Shown here: positions 35,155 to 44,484 of the stretch, in pieces | Numbering within the stretch: the stretch's first letter is position 1 | Layout: the number at the start of each line of letters is the position of its first letter | Program-made: the position numbers and the translations under genes | Assembly: GCA_041392165.1 (NCBI GenBank) | Contig: JAWKMN010000001.1 | Coordinates: forward strand, 186,001-250,000 | Direction: 5' to 3' | Origin: Arenibacter sp041392165 | GTDB lineage: Bacteria; Bacteroidota; Bacteroidia; Flavobacteriales; Flavobacteriaceae | DNA length: 64,000 nt | Notes under the pieces: generated by a model | What the model was told of the DNA's origin: nothing | Databases searched by the model: none | What the model saw: the letters and a program-made list of their open reading frames with translations, nothing else

Positions 35155-36447
35155 CTAATCCTTAAAAGCGCTGTAGTTTCTGTTGAAGGGCCTAATGATC
35201 AATCGCGCCTCCCTATCGAATCGAACATAATTATAGACCCAGTTTACAAAGACCACCATTCTGTTCCTGAACCCGATAAGAAAAAATAGGTGAACGAACA
35301 TCCAAACGAACCAGGCAAAAACACCTTGGAACCTAATATTCTTCATATCCACTACGGCCTTGTTCCTTCCAATGGTGGCCATACTGCCTTTATCCCTATA
35401 AACAAAGGGTAGCAGTGGTTCATTTTCCAATAATCGGACCAGGTTCTCCCCAAGATTCCTTCCCTGTTGCATTGCAGGCTGGGCCATCATAGGATGTCCT
35501 TTGGGTGTGGCCTCGGTCTGCATACAGGCCACATCCCCCACGGCAAAAATGTTGTTATGCCCCTTAACCCTGTTAAATTGATCCACTGGGATTCTACTTC
35601 CCCCCACCAATAGTTCTTTGGCATTCAAACCTTTAATCTCCACCCCTTTTACGCCTGCGGCCCAAACCAAGGTAGCGGTTTCAAAATCTACATCCTTATC
35701 CGTGGTTGCCGTTTTGCCATCATAACCGGTTACTTTTGTGTTTTTCCAAATTTGTACCCCAAGTCCTTCTAAAAAATCCTCTGCCTTTTGTGAAGCCTGT
35801 TCACTCATTTCTTTAAGGATGCGATCTCCTGATTGGATAAGGTGGATCTGCACCCGTCTGGTATCCAAATCGGGATAGTCCTTGGGCAAAATCCCTTTTT
35901 TTATCTCCGCCAAGGCTCCCGCCAATTCCACCCCGGTAGGACCTGCCCCCACTATTACAAAATTCATCAGAGCATCCCTTTCATGATATTGATCGGTAAG
36001 AAGTGCCTGCTCAAAATTTTCCAGAATCAAACTTCTGAGATTTAATGATTGGGGTATGGTCTTCATAGCCATACTGTTGATTTCGATCTCCCTATTCCCG
36101 TAATAATTTGTTTCGGAGCCGGTAGCAATCACCAAATAATCATATTCCAATGAACCGATATTGGTAATAATAGTATGTTCCCCGGTTCTTATTTCCTCTA
36201 CATTGGCCAGCCTAAAGAAAAAATTGGAATAGCCCTTAAGTACCTTTCGTATGGGATAGGCAATGGAATCAGGTTCCAACCCACCTGTAGATACTTGGTA
36301 GAGCAATGGCTGAAATGTATGATAATTATGTTTATCCAGAAGTACCACCTGTACCTCTTTATTTTTTAATCCTTTGGCAATGGAAATACCAGCAAAACCA
36401 CCGCCAATTATAACAATTCTTGGAAAACTAGTCTTAGGAATATTCAT
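35155..36447 (-). CDS. ndh: NADH dehydrogenase-like FAD oxidoreductase (NDH-2 type)
   Basis: 430 residues, a single-subunit NADH:quinone oxidoreductase that does not pump protons. First Rossmann motif IVIIGGGFAGISIAKGL at the N terminus (FAD), second VIVGAGPTGVELAGALAE near 165 (NADH), NIFAVGDVACMQTE near 295 (FAD), then AQPAMQQGRNLGENL (quinone side). A C-terminal hydrophobic stretch (FAWFVWMFVHLFFLIGF) anchors it to the membrane. Transcribed alone between two repeat-rich gaps. Confidence 0.9.
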   Translation of the reverse strand: MNIPKTSFPRIVIIGGGFAGISIAKGLKNKEVQVVLLDKHNYHTFQPLLYQVSTGGLEPDSIAYPIRKVLKGYSNFFFRLANVEEIRTGEHTIITNIGSLEYDYLVIATGSETNYYGNREIEINSMAMKTIPQSLNLRSLILENFEQALLTDQYHERDALMNFVIVGAGPTGVELAGALAEIKKGILPKDYPDLDTRRVQIHLIQSGDRILKEMSEQASQKAEDFLEGLGVQIWKNTKVTGYDGKTATTDKDVDFETATLVWAAGVKGVEIKGLNAKELLVGGSRIPVDQFNRVKGHNNIFAVGDVACMQTEATPKGHPMMAQPAMQQGRNLGENLVRLLENEPLLPFVYRDKGSMATIGRNKAVVDMKNIRFQGVFAWFVWMFVHLFFLIGFRNRMVVFVNWVYNYVRFDREARLIIRPFNRNYSAFKD

Positions 36448-36914
36448 AGATGTAAATATGGGTAAATTTAAACATTCGCAGACTATTCAAGAAAAAGAAT
36501 ATTGGTTTTATGCATAATCGGATTTCCTAGGACCCCTGCCTACTGCAACTGCGTACTGCCCACTTCTATAAAAAGGTCTCGATCCCCACCCGAACGGACC
36601 TTTCGGTACGGGCGGGTACTCGATCGGACACGGCCGTCACTTCGATATGAGCACTTTTCGGGCGATTGAGAAGTCGTACAAATCTGGTCTGAGCTACTTG
36701 TGTGATTTCTCCTCCCTCCGGTCGTTCGAAATGACTCCTACTCCCTTTAAACTTCAAACTTGCCCACTGAAGACTGTTCAATCTCTATACTCAATACTTT
36801 ATACTCAATACTAATTGGAAGCTAAAACGGGACACTAGGGAAGTAATTTCTATATTCGTTGTAACAAAATTATATTTTATACTACTAATCATCAACTAAC
36901 TATTATAGGGCCAA
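36448..36914. other. Repeat-filled intergenic region before the sigma gene
   Basis: Holds repeat C2 (36636–36735), an extra hairpin (CCCACCCG/CGGGCGGG, about 36585–36616) inserted in its left flank, and ACTCAATAC words at about 36785–36815. No gene is seen. Confidence 0.6.
36636..36735 (+). repeat. Palindromic intergenic repeat C, copy 2
   Basis: The second 100-base copy in the same orientation as copy 1, about 1.8 kb away on the other side of ndh. Same inverted ends and inner inverted pair. Confidence 0.92.
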
Positions 36915-37388
36915 GTGACCAAAGATTTGGAACATCAATTCGTAAGGGAATTAGAATGCAATCAGAATATTGTGCACAAGGTCTGTACGTTGTACACCAA
37001 TGACAGGGACTCCCATAATGATTTATTTCAGGAAATAACAATTCAATTATGGAAGGCCTACCCTAAATTTAGGGGAGAATCCAAATTTAGTACCTGGATG
37101 TATCGGGTGGCCCTGAATACGGCCATAACATTATATAGAAAGTCAAAAAAAAGTATCCCGACCCAGGATTATGAGTCGGTCATGTTCAAGATAACAGCAG
37201 ACCAATACGATCCTACCGAGGAACAACAACTTAAACTGATGTACAATGCGGTAAGGCAATTGGGGGATGTGGACAAGGCCCTGGTCTTTCTATACCTGGA
37301 AGACAAAGATTATAGGGAGATAGCGGAAACCTTGGGTATTACCGAGGTAAATGCCCGAGTAAAAATGAACCGAATAAAAATAAGTTAA
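36915..37388 (+). CDS. ECF-type RNA polymerase sigma factor
   Basis: 157 residues. Region 2 is seen as DLFQEITIQLWKAYPKFRGESKFSTWMYRVALNTAI (about 35–75) and region 4 as ALVFLYLEDKDYREIAETLGITEVNARVKMNRIK (about 118–157). The start is GTG at 36915. The protein ends slightly early: adding one A to the AAAAA run near 37377 would extend it with NKLKTILNP, the usual family C terminus, so this may be another homopolymer error. The membrane protein 24 bases downstream is probably its partner. Confidence 0.9.
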   Translation: MTKDLEHQFVRELECNQNIVHKVCTLYTNDRDSHNDLFQEITIQLWKAYPKFRGESKFSTWMYRVALNTAITLYRKSKKSIPTQDYESVMFKITADQYDPTEEQQLKLMYNAVRQLGDVDKALVFLYLEDKDYREIAETLGITEVNARVKMNRIKIS

Positions 37389-37412
37389 AAACCATTTTAA
37401 ATCCCTAGCCAT

Positions 37413-38057
37413 ATGATGGATGAACTGGAATTACTAAAAGGATTGGCAAAAAAAGACAATCAATTGCCTCAATTGTCCTTTGATGAGATTTATAACATGA
37501 TATGGAAGAAGTCCTCTTCCATCGTGAAATGGATTTTCTTAATAAGTATTATTGAATTTTTAGTACCCCACTTAATATATTTTGTTCCATCCATGTCCAA
37601 GAATTTGGCGGTTTGGAAAGATCTGGGCCTAGGGAATTTTTTATTGGTCTCCAGCGTGGTACAATATTCCGTGGTGCTATTTTTTATCTTTCAATTTTAC
37701 AGAAGATATAGGGAAATATCGACCTTGGACAATGCCAAAAAATTGCTGTCCAACATCTTAAAGACCAGAAAGATCGTTAAGTACTATGTTCTTTTTTGTT
37801 TGTCCTTGATATTCATATCCTTTATAGTCATGGCCATAGGAATATATTTGAACGAAGATCCCATGACCGCCATGGGATATAATTATAATTCAGCGAATAT
37901 TTCTATAGAAAAACTAAAGGCCACCATGATTATAGTGGTGGTGGTGGCGGGAATTATTATTACGCTGATAATGGGCTGTATCTATTTTTTACTCTACGGA
38001 ATCCTCCTAAAGAAACTCAAAAAGAACTATACCGAACTTAAGGATATGGATATTTAA
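37413..38057 (+). CDS. Membrane protein, probable partner of the ECF sigma factor
   Basis: 214 residues with four hydrophobic helices (about 38–58, 72–94, 120–142, 168–192). The N-terminal cytoplasmic part (ELELLKGLAKKDNQLPQLSFDEIYNMIWKK) contains the kind of short helical segment used by membrane anti-sigma factors. No zinc-binding motif is visible. Its stop overlaps the end of the converging acyltransferase gene by 4 bases. Confidence 0.65.
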   Translation: MMDELELLKGLAKKDNQLPQLSFDEIYNMIWKKSSSIVKWIFLISIIEFLVPHLIYFVPSMSKNLAVWKDLGLGNFLLVSSVVQYSVVLFFIFQFYRRYREISTLDNAKKLLSNILKTRKIVKYYVLFCLSLIFISFIVMAIGIYLNEDPMTAMGYNYNSANISIEKLKATMIIVVVVAGIIITLIMGCIYFLLYGILLKKLKKNYTELKDMDI

Positions 38058-38857
38058 ACCCTGAATTTCCGTTTTTTGTTCTCTTCTTCGTATGCCATTA
38101 ACTCGCTTTTGGGAATGACCTTTAAAAAGGAAGGATGTTGCTCAATGGCATATTCCAATTTTTCAATGATGGAATCGAAGGATTCGTTCTCATAATCAAT
38201 ATCCAATGGCTCCTTGATTACCATAGACTGTAAAATTCCTTTCTTTTTAATGCGCAGTCCTTTTTTATCGAAAGATCGTCGGAAACCGTCAATGACCACG
38301 GGGACCACTACCGGTCTGTACTTTTTTATAATGTGGGAAGTTCCCTTTCTAAGCGGCTTCCACGGCGTTGTGGTGCCTTGGGGAAAGGTAATTACCCAAC
38401 CATCCTTCAAGGCAGTTCCAATATTGGAAATATCGCTCATTTTAACCTGTCTGTTCACTTCCTGCCCTTCGGATCTCCATGTACGTTCCACACTTATGGA
38501 GCCCGCGTATGCCAGGATTTTTGTCAATAGACTCTTTTTCATGGTTTCTGCCGCTGCAACATAGTACATATTCAATTTGGGCTGCCATATGTACCCCAAA
38601 TTTTTTATAGAATCTTCCCTACCGCTCAGGCTGGCATTGAATACATGGAACATGGCCACTACATCGGCAAAATAGGTCTGATGGTTGCTTACAAAAAGTA
38701 CATTTTGCGCAGGCAGTTTTCTAATAACATCCGACCCCTCAATTTCAATGGTATTAAAGCCCCTATATCTTTTATGGGTAATAACGGCCAAAATACGAAT
38801 AAGCCATTTCTTTAAAAATAAATTATGTCCAAACGGATTTTTCCTAAACAGGCCCAT
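38054..38857 (-). CDS. 1-acyl-sn-glycerol-3-phosphate acyltransferase family protein
   Basis: About 267 residues of the PlsC/LPLAT family, which acylates lysophosphatidic acid or related lysolipids at the inner membrane. The catalytic NHxxxxD motif is SNHQTYFADV (about residue 55); the FPQGTTTPWKPLRKG block matches the FPEGT motif III, and VPVVIDGF matches motif IV. I prefer the ATG at 38857 to the TTG 21 bases upstream. Next to a Nudix gene on the same strand. Confidence 0.88.
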   Translation of the reverse strand: MGLFRKNPFGHNLFLKKWLIRILAVITHKRYRGFNTIEIEGSDVIRKLPAQNVLFVSNHQTYFADVVAMFHVFNASLSGREDSIKNLGYIWQPKLNMYYVAAAETMKKSLLTKILAYAGSISVERTWRSEGQEVNRQVKMSDISNIGTALKDGWVITFPQGTTTPWKPLRKGTSHIIKKYRPVVVPVVIDGFRRSFDKKGLRIKKKGILQSMVIKEPLDIDYENESFDSIIEKLEYAIEQHPSFLKVIPKSELMAYEEENKKRKFRV

Positions 38858-38896
38858 ATTTTTCTTGTTAAGGCTCAAAATTACGAAATAAGTACC

Positions 38897-39565
38897 TTAT
38901 AACACTTGTTTAAACAATTCCTTGATTTCGCTCAACATCATGGCCGTTGCCCCCCAAACCGTATAACCGTTTAATTTAAAGGCAGGTACCTCTACTTGCT
39001 GGGCATAGGATGTATTTAAAATTTGATGAAATATTTTCCTGTCATCCATAAAATCGTGCAAAGAAACCTCAATTAGGGCCGCCACCTCATTGGCCTGCCT
39101 TAAAAATGGTCGCTCCTTTTTATACAGCCCGAGGTATGGCGTAACCTCAAAATTACTTGGAGGAATATAGACTTCGCTCATGGAACGGATTACGGTAATC
39201 TGTTCCCTAATGGCCCCTACTTCTTCCTGGGTTTCACGTAAAGCGGTCTCCAACAAATTTGGATCGCTCTTTTCCATCTTGCCACCGGGCAATGCAATCT
39301 GATTGCTATGAACGCCCTTGTACGTATTTCTAAGTATCAAAAGAAGGTGGGTCCGATAATCCAAATTTGGATAAAAAAGTGCCATTACCGCAGCCTGCCC
39401 GGGGTTTTGTTTTTTAATGTTACCGGATTCCAACTCTTTAATCCTAAACATTGGGGCCATTTTATAATGTGATGCACTCCCTGGAAGTTCTAGATTTTCT
39501 ATTTTTGATATTCTGTTGGAAAAATCGTCAAAATGCACGAATTCTGTTTTTGTGATTTTCAACAA
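38897..39565 (-). CDS. Nudix hydrolase, CoA pyrophosphatase type
   Basis: 222 residues. The Nudix box GGKMEKSDPN…ALRETQEEVGA is complete (GX5EX7REUXEEXGU), and the preceding LLILRNTYKGVHSNQIALPG is the NuCoA signature that marks the CoA-hydrolysing branch (NUDT7/YeaB-like). It would turn CoA into phosphopantetheine and 3',5'-ADP. It may be co-transcribed with the acyltransferase 39 bases downstream, which also handles acyl groups. Confidence 0.9.
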   Translation of the reverse strand: MLKITKTEFVHFDDFSNRISKIENLELPGSASHYKMAPMFRIKELESGNIKKQNPGQAAVMALFYPNLDYRTHLLLILRNTYKGVHSNQIALPGGKMEKSDPNLLETALRETQEEVGAIREQITVIRSMSEVYIPPSNFEVTPYLGLYKKERPFLRQANEVAALIEVSLHDFMDDRKIFHQILNTSYAQQVEVPAFKLNGYTVWGATAMMLSEIKELFKQVL

Positions 39566-39637
39566 AATTAATTAAAAACAACCAACCTTTGAACCCTATA
39601 AATCATTTAACATACATTTGAAAATAACAAAAATTAC

Positions 39638-40357
39638 ATGACACTTAAAGAGATTTCATTTCTTACCATAGGATTGGTGTTCCTTTTATGGGGCTGTAAA
39701 GATCAATCGGTCACCAAAGAAAACAAGCTTCCCCAAAACAATATTAAAAAAGATAGTATTGTTGTACAAGTGCCAATAAAGGTAGAGGAAAAAGAGGAAG
39801 AGGCCTTTGAACTTACCGAGGATAATGCCATCGAATTTTTCTTCAATTACAGCAAAACCTTAAAAGAGGACAAGGTAAAACTTACCACTAGCCTGGGGGA
39901 CATTACCATACAGTTGTTCAACAATGTTCCCTATCATAAGGCCAACTTTATATACCTTGCCAAAATAGGTTATTTTAACAATACCTATTTCCATAGGGTG
40001 GTCAAAAACTTTATAATTCAGGGGGGCAATGCCGATAATGTGGAAACCGCGGAAAAAAGATCCAAAATAGGCCGATACCTTTTGCCACCGGATACCAGAA
40101 AAGGGCACAGGCACCATAGGGGGGTGGTATCCATGCCCAGCAGTGAAATTAACAACCCCCACAAATTGGCATCCCCCTACGAATTCTTTATTGTGGTTAC
40201 CAAGCCAGGCTCCTATCACTTGGACGGGGGGTATACCCCATTTGGACAGGTGATAGACGGTATGGATGTAGTGGACGCTATCAATAGCCAACCCGTAGAT
40301 AGCGGGGATTGGCCTTCCCAAAACATATATATATTAAAAGCGGAGGCGATGAAGTAA
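39638..40357 (+). CDS. Cyclophilin-type peptidyl-prolyl isomerase lipoprotein
   Basis: 239 residues. Lipoprotein signal LTIGLVFLLWGCK (Cys near 20), an acidic linker, then the cyclophilin domain (about 85–239): TSLGDITIQLFNN, FHRVVKNFIIQGGN (catalytic Arg region), and SPYEFFIVVTKPGSYHLDGGYTPFGQVIDGMDVVDAI. It assists folding of exported proteins. A linker insert between the FHR motif and the second half is usual for the bacterial type. Starts divergently from the Nudix gene. Confidence 0.93.
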   Translation: MTLKEISFLTIGLVFLLWGCKDQSVTKENKLPQNNIKKDSIVVQVPIKVEEKEEEAFELTEDNAIEFFFNYSKTLKEDKVKLTTSLGDITIQLFNNVPYHKANFIYLAKIGYFNNTYFHRVVKNFIIQGGNADNVETAEKRSKIGRYLLPPDTRKGHRHHRGVVSMPSSEINNPHKLASPYEFFIVVTKPGSYHLDGGYTPFGQVIDGMDVVDAINSQPVDSGDWPSQNIYILKAEAMK

Positions 40358-40427
40358 GCAGTTTACAATGAACAATAGGCTTTTTGTTCCAAGCATTGAG
40401 CGTACCGCCCCTTTCAAATTATTTGGC

Positions 40428-40479
40428 AACTTTGAACTTTGAACTTTGAACTTTGAACTTTGGATCTTGAACCTTGAAC
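40428..40479 (+). repeat. Tandem heptamer array AACTTTG
   Basis: About seven 7-base units (AACTTTG, later ATCTTGA / ACCTTGA) in direct tandem, ending right at the stop of the minus-strand TRIC gene. It is the reverse complement type of the array at 34366–34412. Confidence 0.88.
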
Positions 40480-40480
40480 A

Positions 40481-41092
40481 TTACCTGGCATTGCGGTAAA
40501 TACTTGGAAGGGATATTTTGAATCTAACGGCCAGTATTCGGATCCCTATGACTATCAGTATGGAAGCCATATAGGCATAGGCGTCGTCATAGGGCAGTTT
40601 AAGCATAAGAAAAAAACCTACTCCGCCCATTATACAGGCAGTGGCATATATTTCCTTTCTAAATATTACGGGTATTTCATTACACAATATATCCCGTATT
40701 ACCCCTCCAAAACAGGCTGTGATAGTACCAAGGGCAATGCACATTACGGGAGACAGGCCGGACTCCAGCCCATGGGAAATACCTACCATGGTGTACAGAC
40801 CTATCCCGATGGTATCGAAAAGAAACAGGGATTTCCGAAGATATTTCAATTGGTTCCTGAAAATTATGGCAAAGACAACGGTGCCGGCAATAACATACAC
40901 ATAGATGGGTTCCTGCATCCACAAAACCGGAGTATTACCAATAAGCATATCCCTTAAAGCACCCCCTCCTGTTGCCGTTACAAAAGCAATGATGAAGACG
41001 CCGAAAAGATCCAATTTTTTATCCATAGCTACCAATACCCCGGAAATGGCAAAGGAAATTATTCCTAATATATCAATTATAAAATAGAACAT
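40481..41092 (-). CDS. Trimeric intracellular cation (TRIC) channel family protein
   Basis: 203 residues with about seven helices built from two UPF0126 repeats. Each repeat carries the GGG-x-x-RD motif: ATGGGALRDMLIGNTPV (about 40–56) and CFGGVIRDILCNEIPV (about 125–140). Bacterial homologues are K+-permeable channels. It lies 3 bases downstream of the RDD gene, so they form an operon. Confidence 0.92.
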   Translation of the reverse strand: MFYFIIDILGIISFAISGVLVAMDKKLDLFGVFIIAFVTATGGGALRDMLIGNTPVLWMQEPIYVYVIAGTVVFAIIFRNQLKYLRKSLFLFDTIGIGLYTMVGISHGLESGLSPVMCIALGTITACFGGVIRDILCNEIPVIFRKEIYATACIMGGVGFFLMLKLPYDDAYAYMASILIVIGIRILAVRFKISLPSIYRNAR

Positions 41093-41095
41093 GGG

Positions 41096-41821
41096 CTATG
41101 ATTTTTGGGTGTAAAAATTATAATCTTTTAACACAGTGTCCAAATATTGAACGTCATAGAGGTCCGAATTGGTATGTAAAAGACTTTCCACCTTAGCCCT
41201 TAAAGCCTTCATTGTCTTATAATCATGACTTTTTTTGGCAATTTGGTAAGTTTCCTTTATAAGACGAACGTCCTTATCGGTCAATATGGTAACATTGGTA
41301 AACTTAGGGGCATAGGTTTCCCCAACCTCTTCCAAGATAGTATGTGAAATTTTAACTGCATTTTTTGTACTAATGACTACTGTGCCGGCAGCGGCATCTC
41401 CCAATCTTTGCTTTTTATCCGTAAATAAAATGGACAATAATCCAACAGCTCCAAAGAAGAGCCAAATATCTACCACCCGCAGCATCCACCTGACCAACAA
41501 GTTGGACCAATGTACGGGGGACCCGTCCAATCTTACCACCCTTATCTTCATGAGCATTTTTCCCACGGTTTGCCCATTGAACAAGCTGTGCAACAATAAG
41601 CTATAAAACATGGCCGGAAGAAAAATAAGGCCTACCAATCCTATCTGTGTCCAACCATCATCATACACATAGCCTATGGCCTGCCCTATCAACTGTACCA
41701 GCACGGCATAGAGGTATAGTATAAATCCGTCCACTAAAAAAGCCACGATCCTTTCCCCAATACCTACAATTTTATAATCCAGGTTTACATTTTGCGTTGT
41801 ATTGATTTGAAGTTTGGACAT
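41096..41821 (-). CDS. RDD family membrane protein
   Basis: About 241 residues. The RDD signature is seen as IGERIVAFLVDGFILY, with further helices near 70–90 and 125–150, and a soluble C-terminal tail of about 100 residues. RDD proteins have been linked to cation transport in other bacteria; here the role is unknown. The ATG at 41821 (MSKLQINTTQNVNLDYKIV) is preferred over 41908, which would run into the divergent SpoIIM gene's leader. Divergently paired with spoIIM, as often in this cluster. Confidence 0.88.
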   Translation of the reverse strand: MSKLQINTTQNVNLDYKIVGIGERIVAFLVDGFILYLYAVLVQLIGQAIGYVYDDGWTQIGLVGLIFLPAMFYSLLLHSLFNGQTVGKMLMKIRVVRLDGSPVHWSNLLVRWMLRVVDIWLFFGAVGLLSILFTDKKQRLGDAAAGTVVISTKNAVKISHTILEEVGETYAPKFTNVTILTDKDVRLIKETYQIAKKSHDYKTMKALRAKVESLLHTNSDLYDVQYLDTVLKDYNFYTQKS

Positions 41822-41859
41822 ATTAGTATTATTTTTATTTCTTAAAGGATTATCCCAAT

Positions 41860-42840
41860 ATGCGTGAGGCCGCTTTTGTGAAGCAAAATAAAGAAAAATG
41901 GATAGCATTTGAAAAGGCTATCAACTATAATGCCCACATTGATCCGGACGAACTTGCCAATGGTTACGTTCAACTGACCAACGATCTTGCTTACGCGCAG
42001 ACCTATTATGCAGAAAGCAAAACATTATTGTACTTAAATTCTCTGGCATCCCAAGCACATCAAAAAATATATAAAAATAAAAAGGAGAACCGGAATAGAG
42101 TTGTGGATTTTTGGAAAACGGAATTTCCTCTTTTCTTTAGGCAATATCACCATACTTTGGGCATTGCCTTTCTCATTTTTATGATGGCCGGTGCCATTGG
42201 CAGTATTTCTGCCATTAACGATGACACCTTTGTAAGGTTGATTTTAGGGGATGCCTATGTTAACGAGACCCTCAATAATATTGCACATGGAGATCCAACG
42301 GCCATATACAAAGGAGGTAGTGAAATTGGTTCTTTTTTAGGAATTACCATAAACAATATCAAAGTTGCCTTTATGGCTTTCTCCTTTGGCGTAATTACCA
42401 GTATAGGTACTGCCTATATTTTATTTACCAATGGTGTTATGGTAGGCGCCTTCATTACTTTTTTTTATGCCCAGGATGTCTTTTATCAGGCCAATAAACA
42501 GATTTGGCTGCACGGTACCATAGAAATTTCGGTCATTATCATTGCCGGTTGTGCCGGACTGATTATGGGCAATAGTATCCTGTTTCCCAAAACCTATTCC
42601 AGAAGGGTCTCTTTTATGAAAGGCGCCAAGGACGGATTAAAAGTAGTGGTGAGCACCATTCCCTTTTTTATTGTTGCCGGTTTTATAGAAGGTTTTATTG
42701 CCCGGTATTCCAATATGCCCCCATGGCTGGCGTTTCTAATAATAGGGTGTTCCTTATTGCTCATTGTTTTTTATTATGTTATTTACCCCATTTTATTAAA
42801 TAGATCTTATGCAAGACAAAAATCAGGAAAAATTCATTGA
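41860..42840 (+). CDS. Stage II sporulation protein M (SpoIIM) family membrane protein
   Basis: 326 residues. An N-terminal soluble helical region (REAAFVKQNKEKWIAFEKAI, to about 90) is followed by five or six helices. The family core is seen in FLGITINNIKVAFMAFSFGVITSIGTAYILFTNGVMVGAF and IWLHGTIEISVIIIAGCAGL. In non-sporulating bacteria SpoIIM homologues occur with MoxR, DUF58 and RDD genes, as here; the role is unknown. First gene of a plus-strand operon that overlaps the next gene by 32 bases. Confidence 0.92.
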   Translation: MREAAFVKQNKEKWIAFEKAINYNAHIDPDELANGYVQLTNDLAYAQTYYAESKTLLYLNSLASQAHQKIYKNKKENRNRVVDFWKTEFPLFFRQYHHTLGIAFLIFMMAGAIGSISAINDDTFVRLILGDAYVNETLNNIAHGDPTAIYKGGSEIGSFLGITINNIKVAFMAFSFGVITSIGTAYILFTNGVMVGAFITFFYAQDVFYQANKQIWLHGTIEISVIIIAGCAGLIMGNSILFPKTYSRRVSFMKGAKDGLKVVVSTIPFFIVAGFIEGFIARYSNMPPWLAFLIIGCSLLLIVFYYVIYPILLNRSYARQKSGKIH

Positions 42841-43759
42841 ACTAAGGGTCAATAGGGACTTTGGGGATATCATTAATGTATACTTCGAATTCTTTAAACA
42901 AAACCTTAAAAAATTTACCAATGTTTTTCTAAGTTACAATGGTATTTTTCTAATAGGATTGTTGGTCGTTAGCTATTTGCTGGTATCCGGGGTAATCGGC
43001 CTTATTGCCAATAACCAAAACACGGTCCTGGATGCAGTTGGTTCCGGCGACGAAACCTATTGGATGTATTTTATCTTTGGGGGTATTTTATTCTTTGTGA
43101 TTTTTATTATGGTGGCTGTCTTAAATTACAGCCTTAGTACTTCTTATATGATAAAGTACGAAGAGCACAGAGGCCAGGATTTTGACAAGGCCGATGTTTG
43201 GGAAAAAGTGAAAAACAACTTGGGGAATATCGTTATTTTTATTTTGATACTGATACTGCTCTTTTTTGGACTTATGATCGCAGCCATAGTCCTGACCTTT
43301 ATACCGCTGGCAGGAATGCTTGCGCAATACGTAATTCAATACTTTATGATGGCTTGGATGGGCGTGTCCTTTTTTGTTATGCTCAAAGAGAAAAGGGGTG
43401 TTACGGATGCCCTAGGAGAAGGTTGGAACCTGGTGACCAAAAATTTTTGGAGGTCCGTGGGGGTCAATTTCATTCTGGGTTTCCTGATCGGACTTTTATT
43501 CATGGTGGTCATTATGATTCCGGGGATTCTAATCGGGATATACACCTTTCACGTAGTTCAAAACGATGTTGACCTAGGGGCTTCCATGGTACCTACCATC
43601 ATTTACACCTTGGGTACCTGCCTATTGCTTATAATCGCGGTCTATTCACAATGTTTATCACAATTTGTAAACGGGCTGTTGTACTTTTCCCTGCACGAAA
43701 AAACATACAACTTAAATTCAAGAAGCAAAATAGACCAAATAGGATTGCAAGACCAGTGA
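42809..43759 (+). CDS. Multi-pass membrane protein of the SpoIIM/MoxR cluster
   Basis: 316 residues with about six long hydrophobic helices (roughly 45–65, 90–112, 140–168, 175–195, 228–255, 270–292). Motifs such as AYSQCLSQFVNGLLYFSLHEK near the end and WNLVTKNFWRSVGVNFILG resemble the glycerophosphodiester phosphodiesterase-type membrane domain / DUF4013 group, but no catalytic domain is present. It sits between spoIIM and the DUF4129 gene, overlapping both. Confidence 0.7.
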   Translation: MQDKNQEKFIELRVNRDFGDIINVYFEFFKQNLKKFTNVFLSYNGIFLIGLLVVSYLLVSGVIGLIANNQNTVLDAVGSGDETYWMYFIFGGILFFVIFIMVAVLNYSLSTSYMIKYEEHRGQDFDKADVWEKVKNNLGNIVIFILILILLFFGLMIAAIVLTFIPLAGMLAQYVIQYFMMAWMGVSFFVMLKEKRGVTDALGEGWNLVTKNFWRSVGVNFILGFLIGLLFMVVIMIPGILIGIYTFHVVQNDVDLGASMVPTIIYTLGTCLLLIIAVYSQCLSQFVNGLLYFSLHEKTYNLNSRSKIDQIGLQDQ

Positions 43760-44484
43760 TTAAATTAACTGCCACCATTTATTCTTTTTTAGTACTATTC
43801 CCAAGTCTGGCCCAAGGGGAAAAAGATTCAATACCCTTATCCCTGGACACCAATGGTAAATTAATACTGAGAACTTTGGATGAAGATTTCATTCAAAAAT
43901 ACCAAGGAAAAGAATTTAACTACGACATTAAGGACGGGGAGTCACAAAATTTACTGGCCCGTTTTCTCAGTTGGGTTATGAACGGACTCCAAGGTGTTTT
44001 TGGTATCGATATCCCCCAGGAGCTTGCCCAATTGTTGGAATATCTTATCTATGGATTAATGGGAGCTTTGGCCATATACTTGCTTATACGATTCCTTATC
44101 GGAGAAAATGCCTCGGCCATATTCAGAAAAAAAGAAGCTGTAATTATACATCCAAACTTGGCAGAGGAACACATAGAAAGTCTGGATCTTGATACTTTGA
44201 TAAGTGATGCCATTCAACAAAAGAATTATAGATTGGCCATACGTTACCAATACCTAAAAACATTAAAAACACTGTCCCAACATCAGATCATTCAATGGCA
44301 TTATGAAAAAACGAACAAGGATTACGAAAAGGAAATAGAAACCCCAAAAATAAAGCTCCTCTTTAAGGATGTTTCTTATTTATACGACCATGTTTGGTAC
44401 GGGGAACAGGAAATAGACGATCAAAAATACCGGGCCGCACAGATAATATTTGCCAATTTAAACAATATAAGTGCCCATGGATAA
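43756..44484 (+). CDS. DUF4129 domain protein of the MoxR cluster
   Basis: About 242 residues. I choose the GTG at 43756, which overlaps the previous stop (GTGA) and gives a good signal peptide (IKLTATIYSFLVLFPSLAQG); the upstream start at 43651 lies inside the previous gene. One central helix (about 105–128) separates a periplasmic part from the cytoplasmic DUF4129 domain, with its QKNYRLAIRYQYLKTLKTLSQ and FKDVSYLYDHVWYGEQEI signatures. Function unknown; the family co-occurs with MoxR/DUF58. Confidence 0.85.
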   Translation: MIKLTATIYSFLVLFPSLAQGEKDSIPLSLDTNGKLILRTLDEDFIQKYQGKEFNYDIKDGESQNLLARFLSWVMNGLQGVFGIDIPQELAQLLEYLIYGLMGALAIYLLIRFLIGENASAIFRKKEAVIIHPNLAEEHIESLDLDTLISDAIQQKNYRLAIRYQYLKTLKTLSQHQIIQWHYEKTNKDYEKEIETPKIKLLFKDVSYLYDHVWYGEQEIDDQKYRAAQIIFANLNNISAHG

